Source: an uncultured Bacteroidales bacterium (GTDB taxonomy: Bacteria; Bacteroidota; Bacteroidia; Bacteroidales; Paludibacteraceae). Taken from it: a DNA stretch of 12,726 nucleotides. Position 1 is the stretch's first letter, and every line of letters starts with the position of its first letter. Both the position numbers and the translations under genes were made by a program. Positions 1 to 6,442 of this stretch are shown here, piece after piece. A model generated the notes under the pieces. The model had not been told where the DNA came from and did no database searches. It saw only the letters and a program-made list of their open reading frames with translations. The DNA is taken from positions 1 to 12,726 of the forward strand of contig CALGCU010000183.1 in NCBI GenBank assembly GCA_937886455.1, written 5' to 3'.

Positions 1-2
1 AC

Positions 3-116
3 ATCAAACACGTTTCCGCTCGACTGGTCCACGCCGACATCGACACTACGGGCATCTATGTCCACGCCTTGGAAAAGTGCGATACGGAAGCAGCTAAACA
101 CTTCGACAATATATAA
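3..116 (+). CDS. Tyrosine recombinase (integrase), C-terminal fragment
   Basis: Only the last 37 codons are in the window; the gene begins upstream. The segment reads VSARLVHADIDTTGIYVHA and then an EAA-rich helix to the stop. This fits the end of the catalytic domain of tyrosine site-specific recombinases: the conserved L-x-H of box II (usually LGH, here LVH), the TT-x-IY segment with the nucleophilic tyrosine, then the C-terminal helix. Such enzymes cut and rejoin DNA for integration and excision of phages, ICEs and transposons. The wording (HAL-EK-D-EAA) reminds me more of Firmicutes element integrases than of Bacteroidetes XerC/XerD, which is from memory. By hand count 56 of 111 coding bases are G or C (50%), richer than the neighbours. 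Gly to Val in LGH may mean decay. Function is fairly sure; whether it is intact cannot be seen. Confidence 0.72.
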   Translation: MKHVSARLVHADIDTTGIYVHALEKCDTEAAKHFDNI

Positions 117-147
117 TCGTAGAGAAATAATAGTTTCCTCTTAGTTT

Positions 148-185
148 AAAAAATTTATCGGCAAGACAGATTATTTTTTCTTGCC
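148..185 (-). terminator. Rho-independent terminator after the small basic gene and folE
   Basis: On the minus strand GGCAAGA and TCTTGCC form a 7-bp stem with a 12-base loop, followed five bases later by six T (A run at 148-153 on +). The left arm lies in the last codons of the 33-residue gene and the loop holds its stop. It probably ends the leftward folE transcript and shields it from the integrase side. Confidence 0.6.
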
Positions 186-272
186 AATCAATGCCTTGAC
201 ACGTTCACGGCAACGTTCGAGATAAGCTTTGCGACGACGGCGTTTCTGCACTTTGTTGATCTGCTGACCCAT
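171..272 (-). CDS. Small, very basic protein (33 aa), probably RNA- or ribosome-associated
   Basis: An ATG at 272 opens a 33-residue reading frame with the core QKRRRRKAYLERCRERVK and the tail IGKKK. About half the residues are Lys or Arg, the sequence should form one amphipathic helix, and there is no signal or membrane segment. It is supported as a gene by an AGGAG Shine-Dalgarno five bases before the ATG, rare in this window, and by a terminator hairpin starting in its last codons. It lies 72 bases downstream of folE on the same strand. Composition resembles small ribosomal proteins such as L34 or THX; Bacteroidetes are known to carry lineage-specific small ribosomal proteins, but I cannot assign this one to a named family. 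Ribosome or RNA binding is inference from charge only. Confidence 0.7.
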   Translation of the reverse strand: MGQQINKVQKRRRRKAYLERCRERVKALIGKKK

Positions 273-323
273 AATAACTCCTTAAAAAATTTACTTTTAT
301 TAAATTTTCAAATTGATTCATAA

Positions 324-337
324 CAATAAATTTATTG
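324..337. repeat. 14-bp perfect palindrome between folE and the small basic gene
   Basis: CAATAAATTTATTG is a perfect palindrome, flanked by AA and GTT that nearly extend it. It lies just after the folE stop and about 50 bases upstream of the small basic gene. It could be an operator or a weak hairpin, but in such AT-rich DNA it could also be chance. Confidence 0.35.
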
Positions 338-344
338 GTTGATA

Positions 345-947
345 TTAATGTAAATTAGAACCTATAAGTTGCAGAAACTCAGCTCGTGTCTCGCTACGTT
401 CGAAAGCTCCTATAAAGTCGGATGTCGTAGTGACAGAACTCTGCTTTTGAACGCCGCGCATACTCATACACAAATGACGTTCCTCAATGACGACTGCCAC
501 ACCAAGAGGGTGCAAGGCATCGTTGATAGCTTCTTTAATCTGTGTCGTGAGTCGCTCTTGTACTTGAAGCCTCCGAGAATAAGCTTCAACAACTCTCGCT
601 ATCTTGCTCAATCCTGTGATATAACCGTTGGGGATATATGCCACATGAGCCTTACCAACAAATGGTATCATATGATGCTCACATAATGAGAACAGTTCTA
701 TATCTTTTACCACGACCATTTGGCGATAGTCTTCCTCAAAAATGGCTGAACGCAGAATAGCTTCAGGATCCTGACTATAGCCTTGCATGAGAAATTGGTA
801 GGCTTTTGCCACCCGTTCCGGAGTTTTAATCAATCCTTCGCGGTCAACATTTTCACCTAAAACACGAATGACTTCTTTAACATGAGAAGAAATCTCTGAA
901 GTCTTTTGGGAATCGAATTGAAAATTATTTTGTGAGGAACAACTCAT
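345..947 (-). CDS. folE: GTP cyclohydrolase I
   Basis: This enzyme opens and rearranges GTP to 7,8-dihydroneopterin triphosphate plus formate, the first step of folate (and often queuosine) synthesis, as a cytosolic homodecamer. All family marks are present in its 200 residues: TPERVAKAY at 42-50, the zinc and catalytic segment CEHH at 89-92, the substrate-pocket stretch GLSKIARVVEAYSRR at 112-126, and HLCMSMRGV at 158-166 with the third zinc ligand Cys160. Zinc ligands are thus Cys89, His92 and Cys160, as in the type IA enzyme. Length is normal for a bacterial FolE with a short N-terminus. Its ATG lies two bases after the stop of the SPOR gene, so the two are surely co-transcribed and probably translationally coupled. 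Nothing looks broken. Confidence 0.97.
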   Translation of the reverse strand: MSCSSQNNFQFDSQKTSEISSHVKEVIRVLGENVDREGLIKTPERVAKAYQFLMQGYSQDPEAILRSAIFEEDYRQMVVVKDIELFSLCEHHMIPFVGKAHVAYIPNGYITGLSKIARVVEAYSRRLQVQERLTTQIKEAINDALHPLGVAVVIEERHLCMSMRGVQKQSSVTTTSDFIGAFERSETRAEFLQLIGSNLH

Positions 948-949
948 AG

Positions 950-1438
950 TTATTTTGCAACTTGAATCATATCTTTGACTAAATAGACATCTCCTTTTAT
1001 ATTCGGGAAACGTGTAATGACATCTTGTCGTAGCAAATCAGCTTCTGTTTGATGGCGAAAATCACCTAAGCGAACTTTCCAAAAAGGTGGCTGATAGATA
1101 ACATAAACAGGGATGTCAGGGTATGCTCTTTTCATGTCCTGTTCTATGTCAAAGGCTTCTTTTTTGGAGGTTTGAGGAACATTACTTGAATAAACTTGCA
1201 GACGAAAACCGCTCACATCCATAGTCTGAAGATCATTCCCGTTGATTTTCGACGCTATAACAGTTTCAATACGTTCATCTTGAAACAAAGTCACACTACC
1301 TCCCTCACTATTATTGGTGAGGTCTTCAAAAATAGCCGGACGCTGATAGGGAACAATGCTGTCTGTCTGATTTTCTGCTTTGACACACAATACACTCACG
1401 CTCCACAGCATGACTCCTATTAATAATCTTCTTAACAT
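950..1438 (-). CDS. Secreted SPOR-domain protein
   Basis: The 162-residue product begins with a typical signal peptide (RR at 3-4, hydrophobic 5-19, probable cut after VKA at 21). A SPOR-like domain fills the C-terminal half, from SGFRLQVYSS (76-85), where the first strand is, through the FWKVRLGDF strand (109-117), to the end. SPOR domains bind glycan strands of peptidoglycan that lack stem peptides, often at division sites, so this is likely a periplasmic wall-binding protein; the middle (about 25-70) has no recognisable domain. From memory, a SPOR gene directly before folE is a common arrangement in Bacteroidales, often with triose-phosphate isomerase further up; here the upstream gene is an outer-membrane barrel instead. 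Transcribed with folE. Confidence 0.85.
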   Translation of the reverse strand: MLRRLLIGVMLWSVSVLCVKAENQTDSIVPYQRPAIFEDLTNNSEGGSVTLFQDERIETVIASKINGNDLQTMDVSGFRLQVYSSNVPQTSKKEAFDIEQDMKRAYPDIPVYVIYQPPFWKVRLGDFRHQTEADLLRQDVITRFPNIKGDVYLVKDMIQVAK

Positions 1439-1498
1439 AAGATATGCGTAGCTATTTGTAGATGGAAAGTGCTATGTTTCAAACAGAAGGAATATATC

Positions 1499-2323
1499 CT
1501 ACTGATATTTCATGAATCGACAAATCTTGCAAGTCTTTTCTTTGAATACGTAAGAGAGGGTGATACCACCGGTAAAATAGCCGTCAGCCCAACGAGATTG
1601 TTTCCCTTTCACCTCTCCATCAGGACCTTTAAATGGATAACCATCTAAACTTGAGAAATAAGAGTCGAAGAGTGTTTGATGACATCCTAAGTTAATACCC
1701 AATCGGAAGTTGTAAGCTATAGGGAAGTTTACACCTAAACCAAAAGGTACAGTAGGAGACAATTTGTGGAATGTGCCATCTACTGTTGCAAAGTGAGAGC
1801 AATCTACATAACTATAGGTAAAACCTAAACCTGCGTAAATGTAAAACCATTTTGACACCTCAGAGAATGGATAATATTCCACAGTTGCACTCGGTTCTGC
1901 GAAGAAAGAAGAAAATTCCTTTTGACTGCGAGGGTTAGATTGATACTCAAAGTTATTAGCTTGCAATTTACCTCCGGTCAAGTTAATGCGAACGCCTAAA
2001 TGATTGTACACAGGCATCATGAATGAGATTTTACCATAATAACTCATGTGAGCAGATGCCCAATCTGATGGAATACCACCGAATAAGGCTAATCCAGGGA
2101 ACTCAACGTCGCCATAATAGTAATTGGCACCACCTTCAAGAGTTAGAACATATCCACTACCTTCTGTTTTGGAATACAAACCTTTAGAACGAGGTTGCAT
2201 TTGCCAAGCTGCGCGCTTTTGATAACGTCCATCATTGTTAATATAACGTCTCACTTGCGCTGTTGCCCCTAATGTAGCGCAGATAAATAATGCAATCAAT
2301 AAGAGTGTTTTTCTGTTCCCCAT
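1499..2323 (-). CDS. Outer-membrane beta-barrel protein, function unknown
   Basis: The product (274 aa) has a clear signal peptide (1-23, cut after ATAQ) and then alternating aromatic/hydrophobic strands broken by polar turns, for example LTLEGGANYYYGDV, the YIYAGLGFTYSYVD region and FRLGINLGC. The GITLSYVF strand near the end fits the last barrel strand. The GGANYYYGDV opening resembles Bacteroidetes barrel proteins of the DUF6089/PorG type, but I do not see enough to assign it there. An odd feature is a short tail past the final strand with two cysteines (KTCKIC). It has its own good promoter at 2348-2377 and a short leader. A 60-base gap separates it from the SPOR gene with no terminator, so read-through into SPOR-folE is likely. 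Substrate or partner unknown. Confidence 0.75.
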   Translation of the reverse strand: MGNRKTLLLIALFICATLGATAQVRRYINNDGRYQKRAAWQMQPRSKGLYSKTEGSGYVLTLEGGANYYYGDVEFPGLALFGGIPSDWASAHMSYYGKISFMMPVYNHLGVRINLTGGKLQANNFEYQSNPRSQKEFSSFFAEPSATVEYYPFSEVSKWFYIYAGLGFTYSYVDCSHFATVDGTFHKLSPTVPFGLGVNFPIAYNFRLGINLGCHQTLFDSYFSSLDGYPFKGPDGEVKGKQSRWADGYFTGGITLSYVFKEKTCKICRFMKYQ

Positions 2324-2347
2324 GACATGTCGAATTTAGAATGTTTG

Positions 2348-2377
2348 CAAAGATATAAAAAAAATATATTACACAAA
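2348..2377 (-). promoter_or_regulatory. Bacteroidetes-type promoter of the barrel-protein gene
   Basis: On the minus strand TTTG (2374-2377) is followed after 18 bases by TATCTTTG (2348-2355), a full match to the Bacteroidetes TAnnTTTG -7 box. Transcription should start near 2341, giving a leader of about 20 bases. Confidence 0.75.
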
Positions 2378-2697
2378 AGAAAAAACTAAGTATTTGTCAA
2401 GAAATGCAAAATCTTTTTATACTTTTACTAAAAATCTGTAATTTCTTATGTTGCTGTCCGATAAAAAGTACCTCAATACTCTCAAACCCACCAAACATCA
2501 ACCTCTGCCGCGACCACTGAATAGGAATAAGATACAAAACAGATAAGAATCGGATAGAATTAAGATGCTATCAACTTCCACACTCTACTCCTCCAATAAA
2601 CTTCACTTAACATCATTTTTACAACTCCTGATTACGCCTCATTCACATCAATCATAATGCTAAATTCTCAATATCTCCCATTGAAATCACTGAAACT

Positions 2698-2742
2698 AAA
2701 AAAGCAATACATCTTCACTGATGACAGGAAGATGTATTGCTT
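2698..2742 (-). terminator. Strong hairpin terminator of nagB
   Basis: AAGCAATACATCTTC (2702-2716) and GAAGATGTATTGCTT (2728-2742) are perfect 15-bp inverted repeats. The loop can add three more pairs (CTG/CAG) around ATGA with one bulged A. Read leftwards, the stem ends in TTTTTT, which makes a classic intrinsic terminator 24 bases after the nagB stop. Confidence 0.88.
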
Positions 2743-2765
2743 GAATGTGTGCCGAGTAACACTTT

Positions 2766-3575
2766 TTATAGCAAACTCGATGGATTTAGTGTCTCTTTTT
2801 CTATGTCAAGAAAGTATTTGTAAGTACCCACTTTGAGTTCCACACAAGCATCATAGTCGCACACAATGATGCCTTTAGGGTGCATTTGGAGGGCACTGAT
2901 AGTCCACATATGATTGATAGGCTCTTCAATAGCGTGGCGTAGAGCTCGTGCTTTGTTGTGTCCGTTTACAATAATTAGCACTTCTTTAGCATCCATCACA
3001 GTGCCTACACCCACTGTCAATGCTGTTTTAGGCACTTTATTGATGTCGTTGTCAAAAAAACGCGAATTGGCAATAAGAGTATCAGTCGTAAGGGTTTTCT
3101 TGCGCGTCCTTGACGATAGTGATGATGCAGGTTCGTTAAAAGCAATATGACCATCAGGACCTATACCACCTAAAAACAAATCAACACCCCCTACAGCCTT
3201 CATTTGTTCCTCATAAGCCTTACATTCCGCTTCTAAATCACTTGCATTCCCATTAAGAATATGTACGTTTTCTGGCTGGATGTCAATGTGGCTAAAGAAA
3301 TTATTCCACATGAATGAATGATAACTTTCAGGATGCTCCTCTTCTAAACCAACATATTCATCCATATTGAAGGTGATGACATTTTTAAAAGAAACAATTC
3401 CCTGACGATTTAACTGTATCAAGTGGCGATACATCCCCAGTGGAGATGAACCGGTGGGTAGGCCTAAAACAAAAGGATTTTCTTTGGTTGGGTTGGCTTG
3501 CTTGATACGTGATGCTACATAGTTTGCAGCCCACATGGACACGTTTTCGTAGTCCGGTTCTATAATTACTCTCAT
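2766..3575 (-). CDS. nagB: Glucosamine-6-phosphate deaminase
   Basis: NagB converts glucosamine 6-phosphate and water to fructose 6-phosphate and ammonia, feeding amino sugars from chitin, mucin or wall recycling into glycolysis; cytosolic, hexameric in E. coli. At 269 residues it aligns almost without gaps with the 266-residue E. coli enzyme. Sugar-phosphate loop GLPTGSSPLGMY is at 38-49, FNMDEYVGL at 69-77 gives catalytic Asp72, and GGIGPDGHIAFNEP at 136-149 gives Asp141, His143 and Glu148. The GlcNAc-6-phosphate allosteric residues known in E. coli (Ser151, Ser152, Arg158, Lys160, Tyr254) are all at the same numbers, so allosteric activation is likely kept. It has its own promoter (3601-3631) and terminator, so is monocistronic. 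No nagA is adjacent. Confidence 0.97.
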   Translation of the reverse strand: MRVIIEPDYENVSMWAANYVASRIKQANPTKENPFVLGLPTGSSPLGMYRHLIQLNRQGIVSFKNVITFNMDEYVGLEEEHPESYHSFMWNNFFSHIDIQPENVHILNGNASDLEAECKAYEEQMKAVGGVDLFLGGIGPDGHIAFNEPASSLSSRTRKKTLTTDTLIANSRFFDNDINKVPKTALTVGVGTVMDAKEVLIIVNGHNKARALRHAIEEPINHMWTISALQMHPKGIIVCDYDACVELKVGTYKYFLDIEKETLNPSSLL

Positions 3576-3600
3576 AGACGTAAATGTTTATTTTGTTGTG

Positions 3601-3631
3601 CAAAAATAATGCGTTTTCAGTAAAAAACAAA
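3601..3631 (-). promoter_or_regulatory. nagB promoter
   Basis: Reading leftwards, TTTG (3628-3631), a 19-base spacer and TATTTTTG (3601-3608) match the Bacteroidetes sigma-70 (SigAB) consensus fully. The expected leader is about 20 bases. It lies back to back with the ssb leader. Confidence 0.72.
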
Positions 3632-3672
3632 CAATTTGTCTCATTGTTCAATGATAATTTTAAAAAAAATCT

Positions 3673-3680
3673 TACATTTA
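3673..3680 (+). promoter_or_regulatory. Possible -7 box of the ssb promoter
   Basis: TACATTTA matches TAnnTTTG except for the last base and lies 38 bases before the ssb ATG. No TTTG sits at the right distance upstream, so this is a weak call; the gap must nevertheless hold a rightward promoter. Confidence 0.35.
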
Positions 3681-3718
3681 CACCGACAAAATTTCAATGT
3701 AATTTTAATGTTAAAAGT

Positions 3719-4132
3719 ATGGCTGTCAATAAAGTAATTTTATTAGGTAATGTGGGACGTGATCCGGAAGTGCGTTATGTAGATAAAAATGTGGCTGTAG
3801 TATCCTTTTCTTTGGCAACTACAGAGCGTGGGTTTACAACTGCAAATGGAACAGTAGTGCCGGAGCGCACAGAATGGCACAATGTAGTAGCATGGCGTTC
3901 ATTAGCACAATTTGTTGAAAACTATGTAAAGAGAGGCTCTATGCTTTATGTGGAAGGTAAATTACAAACAAGAACTTGGGAAAAGGAAGGCCAAACACAT
4001 TATCGCACGGAGATTTTGGCTGACACAATTCAATTGTTAGACAAAAGAGAAAAAAGCAATGAACCCCCAACACCTACAGATACAACCTCTGTGGTGGCTG
4101 AACCTTCAGGAGGCGAAGACCTGCCTTTCTAA
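3719..4132 (+). CDS. ssb: Single-stranded DNA-binding protein
   Basis: SSB coats single-stranded DNA during replication, repair and recombination, normally as a tetramer. The ATG at 3719 gives 137 residues starting MAVNKVILLGNVGRDPEVRY, the usual start of the OB fold. The frame is open further upstream to 3584, but that extra part is AT-rich, is unlike the family and overlaps the nagB promoter, so I reject it. The OB fold covers about 3-110 with the WHNVVAW and GSMLYVEGKLQTRTW strands. A short Pro/Thr-rich linker leads to the acidic tip EDLPF, the docking peptide for partner proteins. Single-gene transcript, ending in the hairpin shared with rluD. Confidence 0.96.
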   Translation: MAVNKVILLGNVGRDPEVRYVDKNVAVVSFSLATTERGFTTANGTVVPERTEWHNVVAWRSLAQFVENYVKRGSMLYVEGKLQTRTWEKEGQTHYRTEILADTIQLLDKREKSNEPPTPTDTTSVVAEPSGGEDLPF

Positions 4133-4151
4133 ATGAAATAAACTAGATTTG

Positions 4152-4202
4152 AAAAAAACAAGTGGCGAGGTTATTCAATAGGGGAATATCTTCGCCATTT
4201 TT
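4152..4202. terminator. Bidirectional terminator between ssb and rluD
   Basis: TGGCGAGGTTATTC (4163-4176) pairs with GAATATCTTCGCCA (4184-4197): 14 positions with one mismatch and one G-T pair. Five T follow on the + strand (4198-4202) and, after a short gap, seven T on the minus strand (4152-4158). It serves both convergent genes and includes the rluD stop codon (4171-4173). Confidence 0.85.
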
Positions 4203-5232
4203 CTAACAATGCTTGCATGTCATCGGGCAACTCACTATCAAACTGCATAAACTCTCCTGTCCGTGGATGAGTAAATCCTAATGTTTTAGCATGTAATGCT
4301 TGACGAGGACACACCTCAAAACAGTTTTTGACAAACTGACGATACTTGGCTGTGGTAAGCCCCTTGAGCGCTTCATTCCCTCCATAACGGTCGTCGTTGA
4401 ATAAAGTGTGCCCAATATGTTTCATATGAACACGTATTTGATGTGTACGACCGGTTTCAAGCTTACATTCAACTAAAGTGCAGAACGTAAACCGTTCCAA
4501 CACACGATAGTGAGTAACGGCATGCTTAGCAAGTGGATTTTCGCTTTCATCAAAAACACGAAACAACATTCTGTCTCTTGGGTCACGAGCTAGTGCGCCG
4601 ATGATAGTTCCGCTATCTTCCTTGAGCACACCCCACACAAGCGCATTATAGGTCCTTTCAGTAGTCTTTTCAAAAAATTGTTGACATAAGTGAGTCTTGG
4701 CTTCCGGGGTCTTGGCCACCAACAACAAGCCGGATGTATCTTTGTCTATACGATGTACAAGCCCTACCTGACTGCTATTGGTATCAAAAGTAGGATCATC
4801 TTTAAGATGCCACGCCAAGGCATTGAGCAGAGTGCCATTGAAATTGCCAAATCCGGGATGTACCACCAGGTTGGGTTGTTTATTCACTAACACCACATCC
4901 TCGTCTTCATAGATAATGTTGAGAGGTATATCCTGAGGAATAATAGTGTAATCATTCGCCGGATGAGGAAGAATGAAAGATATTTCATCTCCGGGTTTTA
5001 CGCGATAACTTGACTTTACGGGTTGACCATTTACGAGAATACTACCCGCATCGGCAGCATCTTGTATGCGGTTGCGTGATGTGCCACCCATGCAATTAAA
5101 CAGGTATTTGTCAATCCGCAACAAAGTCTGTCCCTTGTCAACAATACAATGGAATCTTTCATGCGTTTGAGGGCTTGTGACGCTCAACTCGTCATCTTCA
5201 ATCTCTTCTGGATCGAGCAAAGTATCAATCAT
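4171..5232 (-). CDS. rluD: RluA/RluD-family 23S rRNA pseudouridine synthase
   Basis: This enzyme turns chosen uridines of 23S rRNA into pseudouridine; by likeness to RluD the target would be the helix-69 loop, though RluA-family relatives differ in target. The 353 residues comprise an N-terminal S4 RNA-binding domain (about 34-90, with LLRIDKYLF and VNGQPVKSSYRVKPGDEI) and the catalytic domain (about 100-320). The latter carries GLVHRIDKDTSGLLLVAKT, with the catalytic aspartate at 163, and the GRTHQIRVHMKHIGH motif. A roughly 30-residue acidic N-terminal extension precedes the S4 domain. The ATG shares one base with the stop of the PASTA gene (TAATG), so translation is coupled. The pair looks like one transcript from the promoter at 6072-6103. 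Confidence 0.93.
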   Translation of the reverse strand: MIDTLLDPEEIEDDELSVTSPQTHERFHCIVDKGQTLLRIDKYLFNCMGGTSRNRIQDAADAGSILVNGQPVKSSYRVKPGDEISFILPHPANDYTIIPQDIPLNIIYEDEDVVLVNKQPNLVVHPGFGNFNGTLLNALAWHLKDDPTFDTNSSQVGLVHRIDKDTSGLLLVAKTPEAKTHLCQQFFEKTTERTYNALVWGVLKEDSGTIIGALARDPRDRMLFRVFDESENPLAKHAVTHYRVLERFTFCTLVECKLETGRTHQIRVHMKHIGHTLFNDDRYGGNEALKGLTTAKYRQFVKNCFEVCPRQALHAKTLGFTHPRTGEFMQFDSELPDDMQALLEKWRRYSPIE

Positions 5233-6044
5233 TAGAAAAAGTCCTCTTCTTCTTGTTTGTTATCGGCTGTTTTGTTTTTGTCTTTTGACATCCACAAATC
5301 TATTCTGCTACCGGAGGTTATACTTTGACCGGCTTCGGGCAATTGTTGATACACATAATAGCTGTCTTCGTCACCTTCCGGAGGAGTGTCATAGTTGATA
5401 GCACCCACCACAAGACCTATTTCTAATAATTCATTACGAATTTCTGTTAAAGTCTTACGCGTCAATAAGGGCACATATATTAATTCATGCCCAATGCCTT
5501 CGCCTATCACCAAATCAATAGCTGTCTCTTCGGGTAATTGTGTGCCGACTGCAACAGACTCACCATTCATTCTGACATCAAGAACAAGGTCTTTAAATTC
5601 TGATGGCTCGTATATAACTTCATTGATTTGCAGGTGGGCTATTTTTAACATGGCTTCTGCTTGTCGATAGGAGAGGTCTATCACATTAGGAAGCGTGGCA
5701 TTTTGCACACTCTTTTTATTGATAATGACATATACAGGTCGTCCTTTCTTAAGAAACGAACCAGGCTCTGGAGTCTGTTCTATAATCACACCTAATGGCT
5801 GTTTTCGGATGTAAGTAGAGTCAATCACTTGATAGGTGAGACCCTGAGTAGCAAGCAAAATTTCTGCTTCTTCTGTATATCTCCCCTTTAAATCAGGTAC
5901 TTTCTCTGCTTCACCATGATGTGTATATACATCCAATGCTTTCAAGGTAATGAAAGCTATGACGAATATGAGCACACCCGCCACTAAAAAGTGACGGATG
6001 ATAAGTGCTATCCAACTATTTTTCCAAAATTGCTTGAAGTCCAT
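5232..6044 (-). CDS. Membrane-anchored protein with three PASTA domains
   Basis: The product (270 aa) has a short cytosolic N-terminus, one membrane helix at about 18-38, and then an outside part built of three PASTA repeats at about 47-110 (from VPDLKG), 117-182 (from LPNVIDLS) and 188-254 (from LIYVPLLTRK). Each has the family pattern of a proline-rich start, a helix and a closing strand after P-E/P-G. The tail is charged and ends EEEDFF. PASTA domains bind cell-wall muropeptides or beta-lactams in Firmicutes kinases and PBPs; here no kinase or transpeptidase domain is fused, so the role is probably wall sensing or scaffolding. From memory, a PASTA gene before rluD, often with a D-Ala-D-Ala ligase after it, is usual in Bacteroidetes; no ligase follows here. 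Confidence 0.9.
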   Translation of the reverse strand: MDFKQFWKNSWIALIIRHFLVAGVLIFVIAFITLKALDVYTHHGEAEKVPDLKGRYTEEAEILLATQGLTYQVIDSTYIRKQPLGVIIEQTPEPGSFLKKGRPVYVIINKKSVQNATLPNVIDLSYRQAEAMLKIAHLQINEVIYEPSEFKDLVLDVRMNGESVAVGTQLPEETAIDLVIGEGIGHELIYVPLLTRKTLTEIRNELLEIGLVVGAINYDTPPEGDEDSYYVYQQLPEAGQSITSGSRIDLWMSKDKNKTADNKQEEEDFF

Positions 6045-6071
6045 GTTGATGTTTATTTACGACATTTTCCG

Positions 6072-6103
6072 CAAATGTACACATTAAACACTGAATGAGC
6101 AAC
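6072..6103 (-). promoter_or_regulatory. Promoter of the PASTA-rluD pair
   Basis: TACATTTG (6072-6079, minus strand) matches TAnnTTTG. A partial -33 element, GTTG (6100-6103), lies 20 bases upstream. The leader would be about 20 bases. It lies directly behind the rpmH terminator. Confidence 0.6.
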
Positions 6104-6111
6104 TGAGAAAA

Positions 6112-6143
6112 TAAAAAAAGCAACAATCCATCGGATTCTTGCT
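6112..6143 (-). terminator. rpmH terminator
   Basis: On the minus strand AGCAAGAATC and GATTGTTGCT form a 10-bp stem with one mismatch and a five-base loop, followed directly by a T run (seven A at 6113-6119 on +). It lies 26 bases after the rpmH stop. Confidence 0.78.
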
Positions 6144-6169
6144 CTCTTTATATAAGTTGCACAGGACGC

Positions 6170-6328
6170 TTATTTTTTGTGTCGTCCTTCGTCGGCAACG
6201 GTCAATTTAGCGCGACCTTTTGCACGACGTGCTGCTAAGACACGGCGACCATTTGCAGTTGCCATTCTTTCACGAAAACCGTGTTTGTTACGTCTTTTTC
6301 TTTGAGAGGGTTGAAACGTCCTTTTCAT
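6170..6328 (-). CDS. rpmH: 50S ribosomal protein L34 (bL34)
   Basis: The 52-residue protein starts MKRTFQPSQRKRRNKHGFRE and continues RMATANGRRVLAARRAKGRAKL, which is the L34 signature. It ends in a short extension (TVADEGRHKK), so it is slightly longer than the 44-46 residues usual in Proteobacteria, as in other Bacteroidetes. L34 is a small, late-assembling protein bound to 23S rRNA. The gene is too short for many ORF callers but has its own promoter (6374-6404), a leader of about 40 bases and its own terminator. In many phyla rpmH sits beside dnaA and rnpA; here it lies between obgE and the PASTA gene. Confidence 0.97.
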   Translation of the reverse strand: MKRTFQPSQRKRRNKHGFRERMATANGRRVLAARRAKGRAKLTVADEGRHKK

Positions 6329-6373
6329 CGCTATTTATTTTTCTGTTGTTTTTACTTCGTTATTTTGGGACTG

Positions 6374-6404
6374 CAAAGATACGTCTTTTTTTTAAAATAG
6401 CAAA
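6374..6404 (-). promoter_or_regulatory. rpmH promoter
   Basis: TTTG (6401-6404), 19 bases, then TATCTTTG (6374-6381) on the minus strand: a full Bacteroidetes promoter match, and the same -7 box as the barrel-protein and PH-gene promoters. Confidence 0.8.
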
Positions 6405-6442
6405 CGATTGATGATTTTCCGTTAAAATAGTTGCAATTTTTT

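Larger units (their letters stand above)
2324..2765. other. Gene-free stretch between the barrel gene and nagB
   Basis: Its right end holds the nagB terminator and its left end the promoter of the barrel gene. Between about 2380 and 2697 the DNA is AT-rich with stops in all frames; the longest start-to-stop run I traced is a 32-codon frame on + (2448-2546) with no support. I see no tRNA-like fold or repeat array. The middle is unexplained; a small RNA or decayed gene cannot be excluded. Confidence 0.6.

Noticed and set aside
1439..1498. Separate promoter for SPOR-folE
   Set aside because: A TTTG with 19-base spacing exists, but the box after it (TACAAATA) does not match TAnnTTTG.
2448..2546. 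32-codon + strand frame (MLLSDKKY...) in the gene-free stretch
   Set aside because: No start signal, no convincing promoter, proline/lysine-rich random-looking product; could be chance.
3584..3718. N-terminal extension of ssb to an upstream ATG
   Set aside because: It adds residues foreign to SSB, crosses the nagB promoter, and the OB fold starts properly at 3719.
6170..6328. rpmH as a hint of a nearby replication origin
   Set aside because: The dnaA/rnpA neighbours found in other phyla are missing and no DnaA-box cluster is seen; rpmH is often elsewhere in Bacteroidetes.
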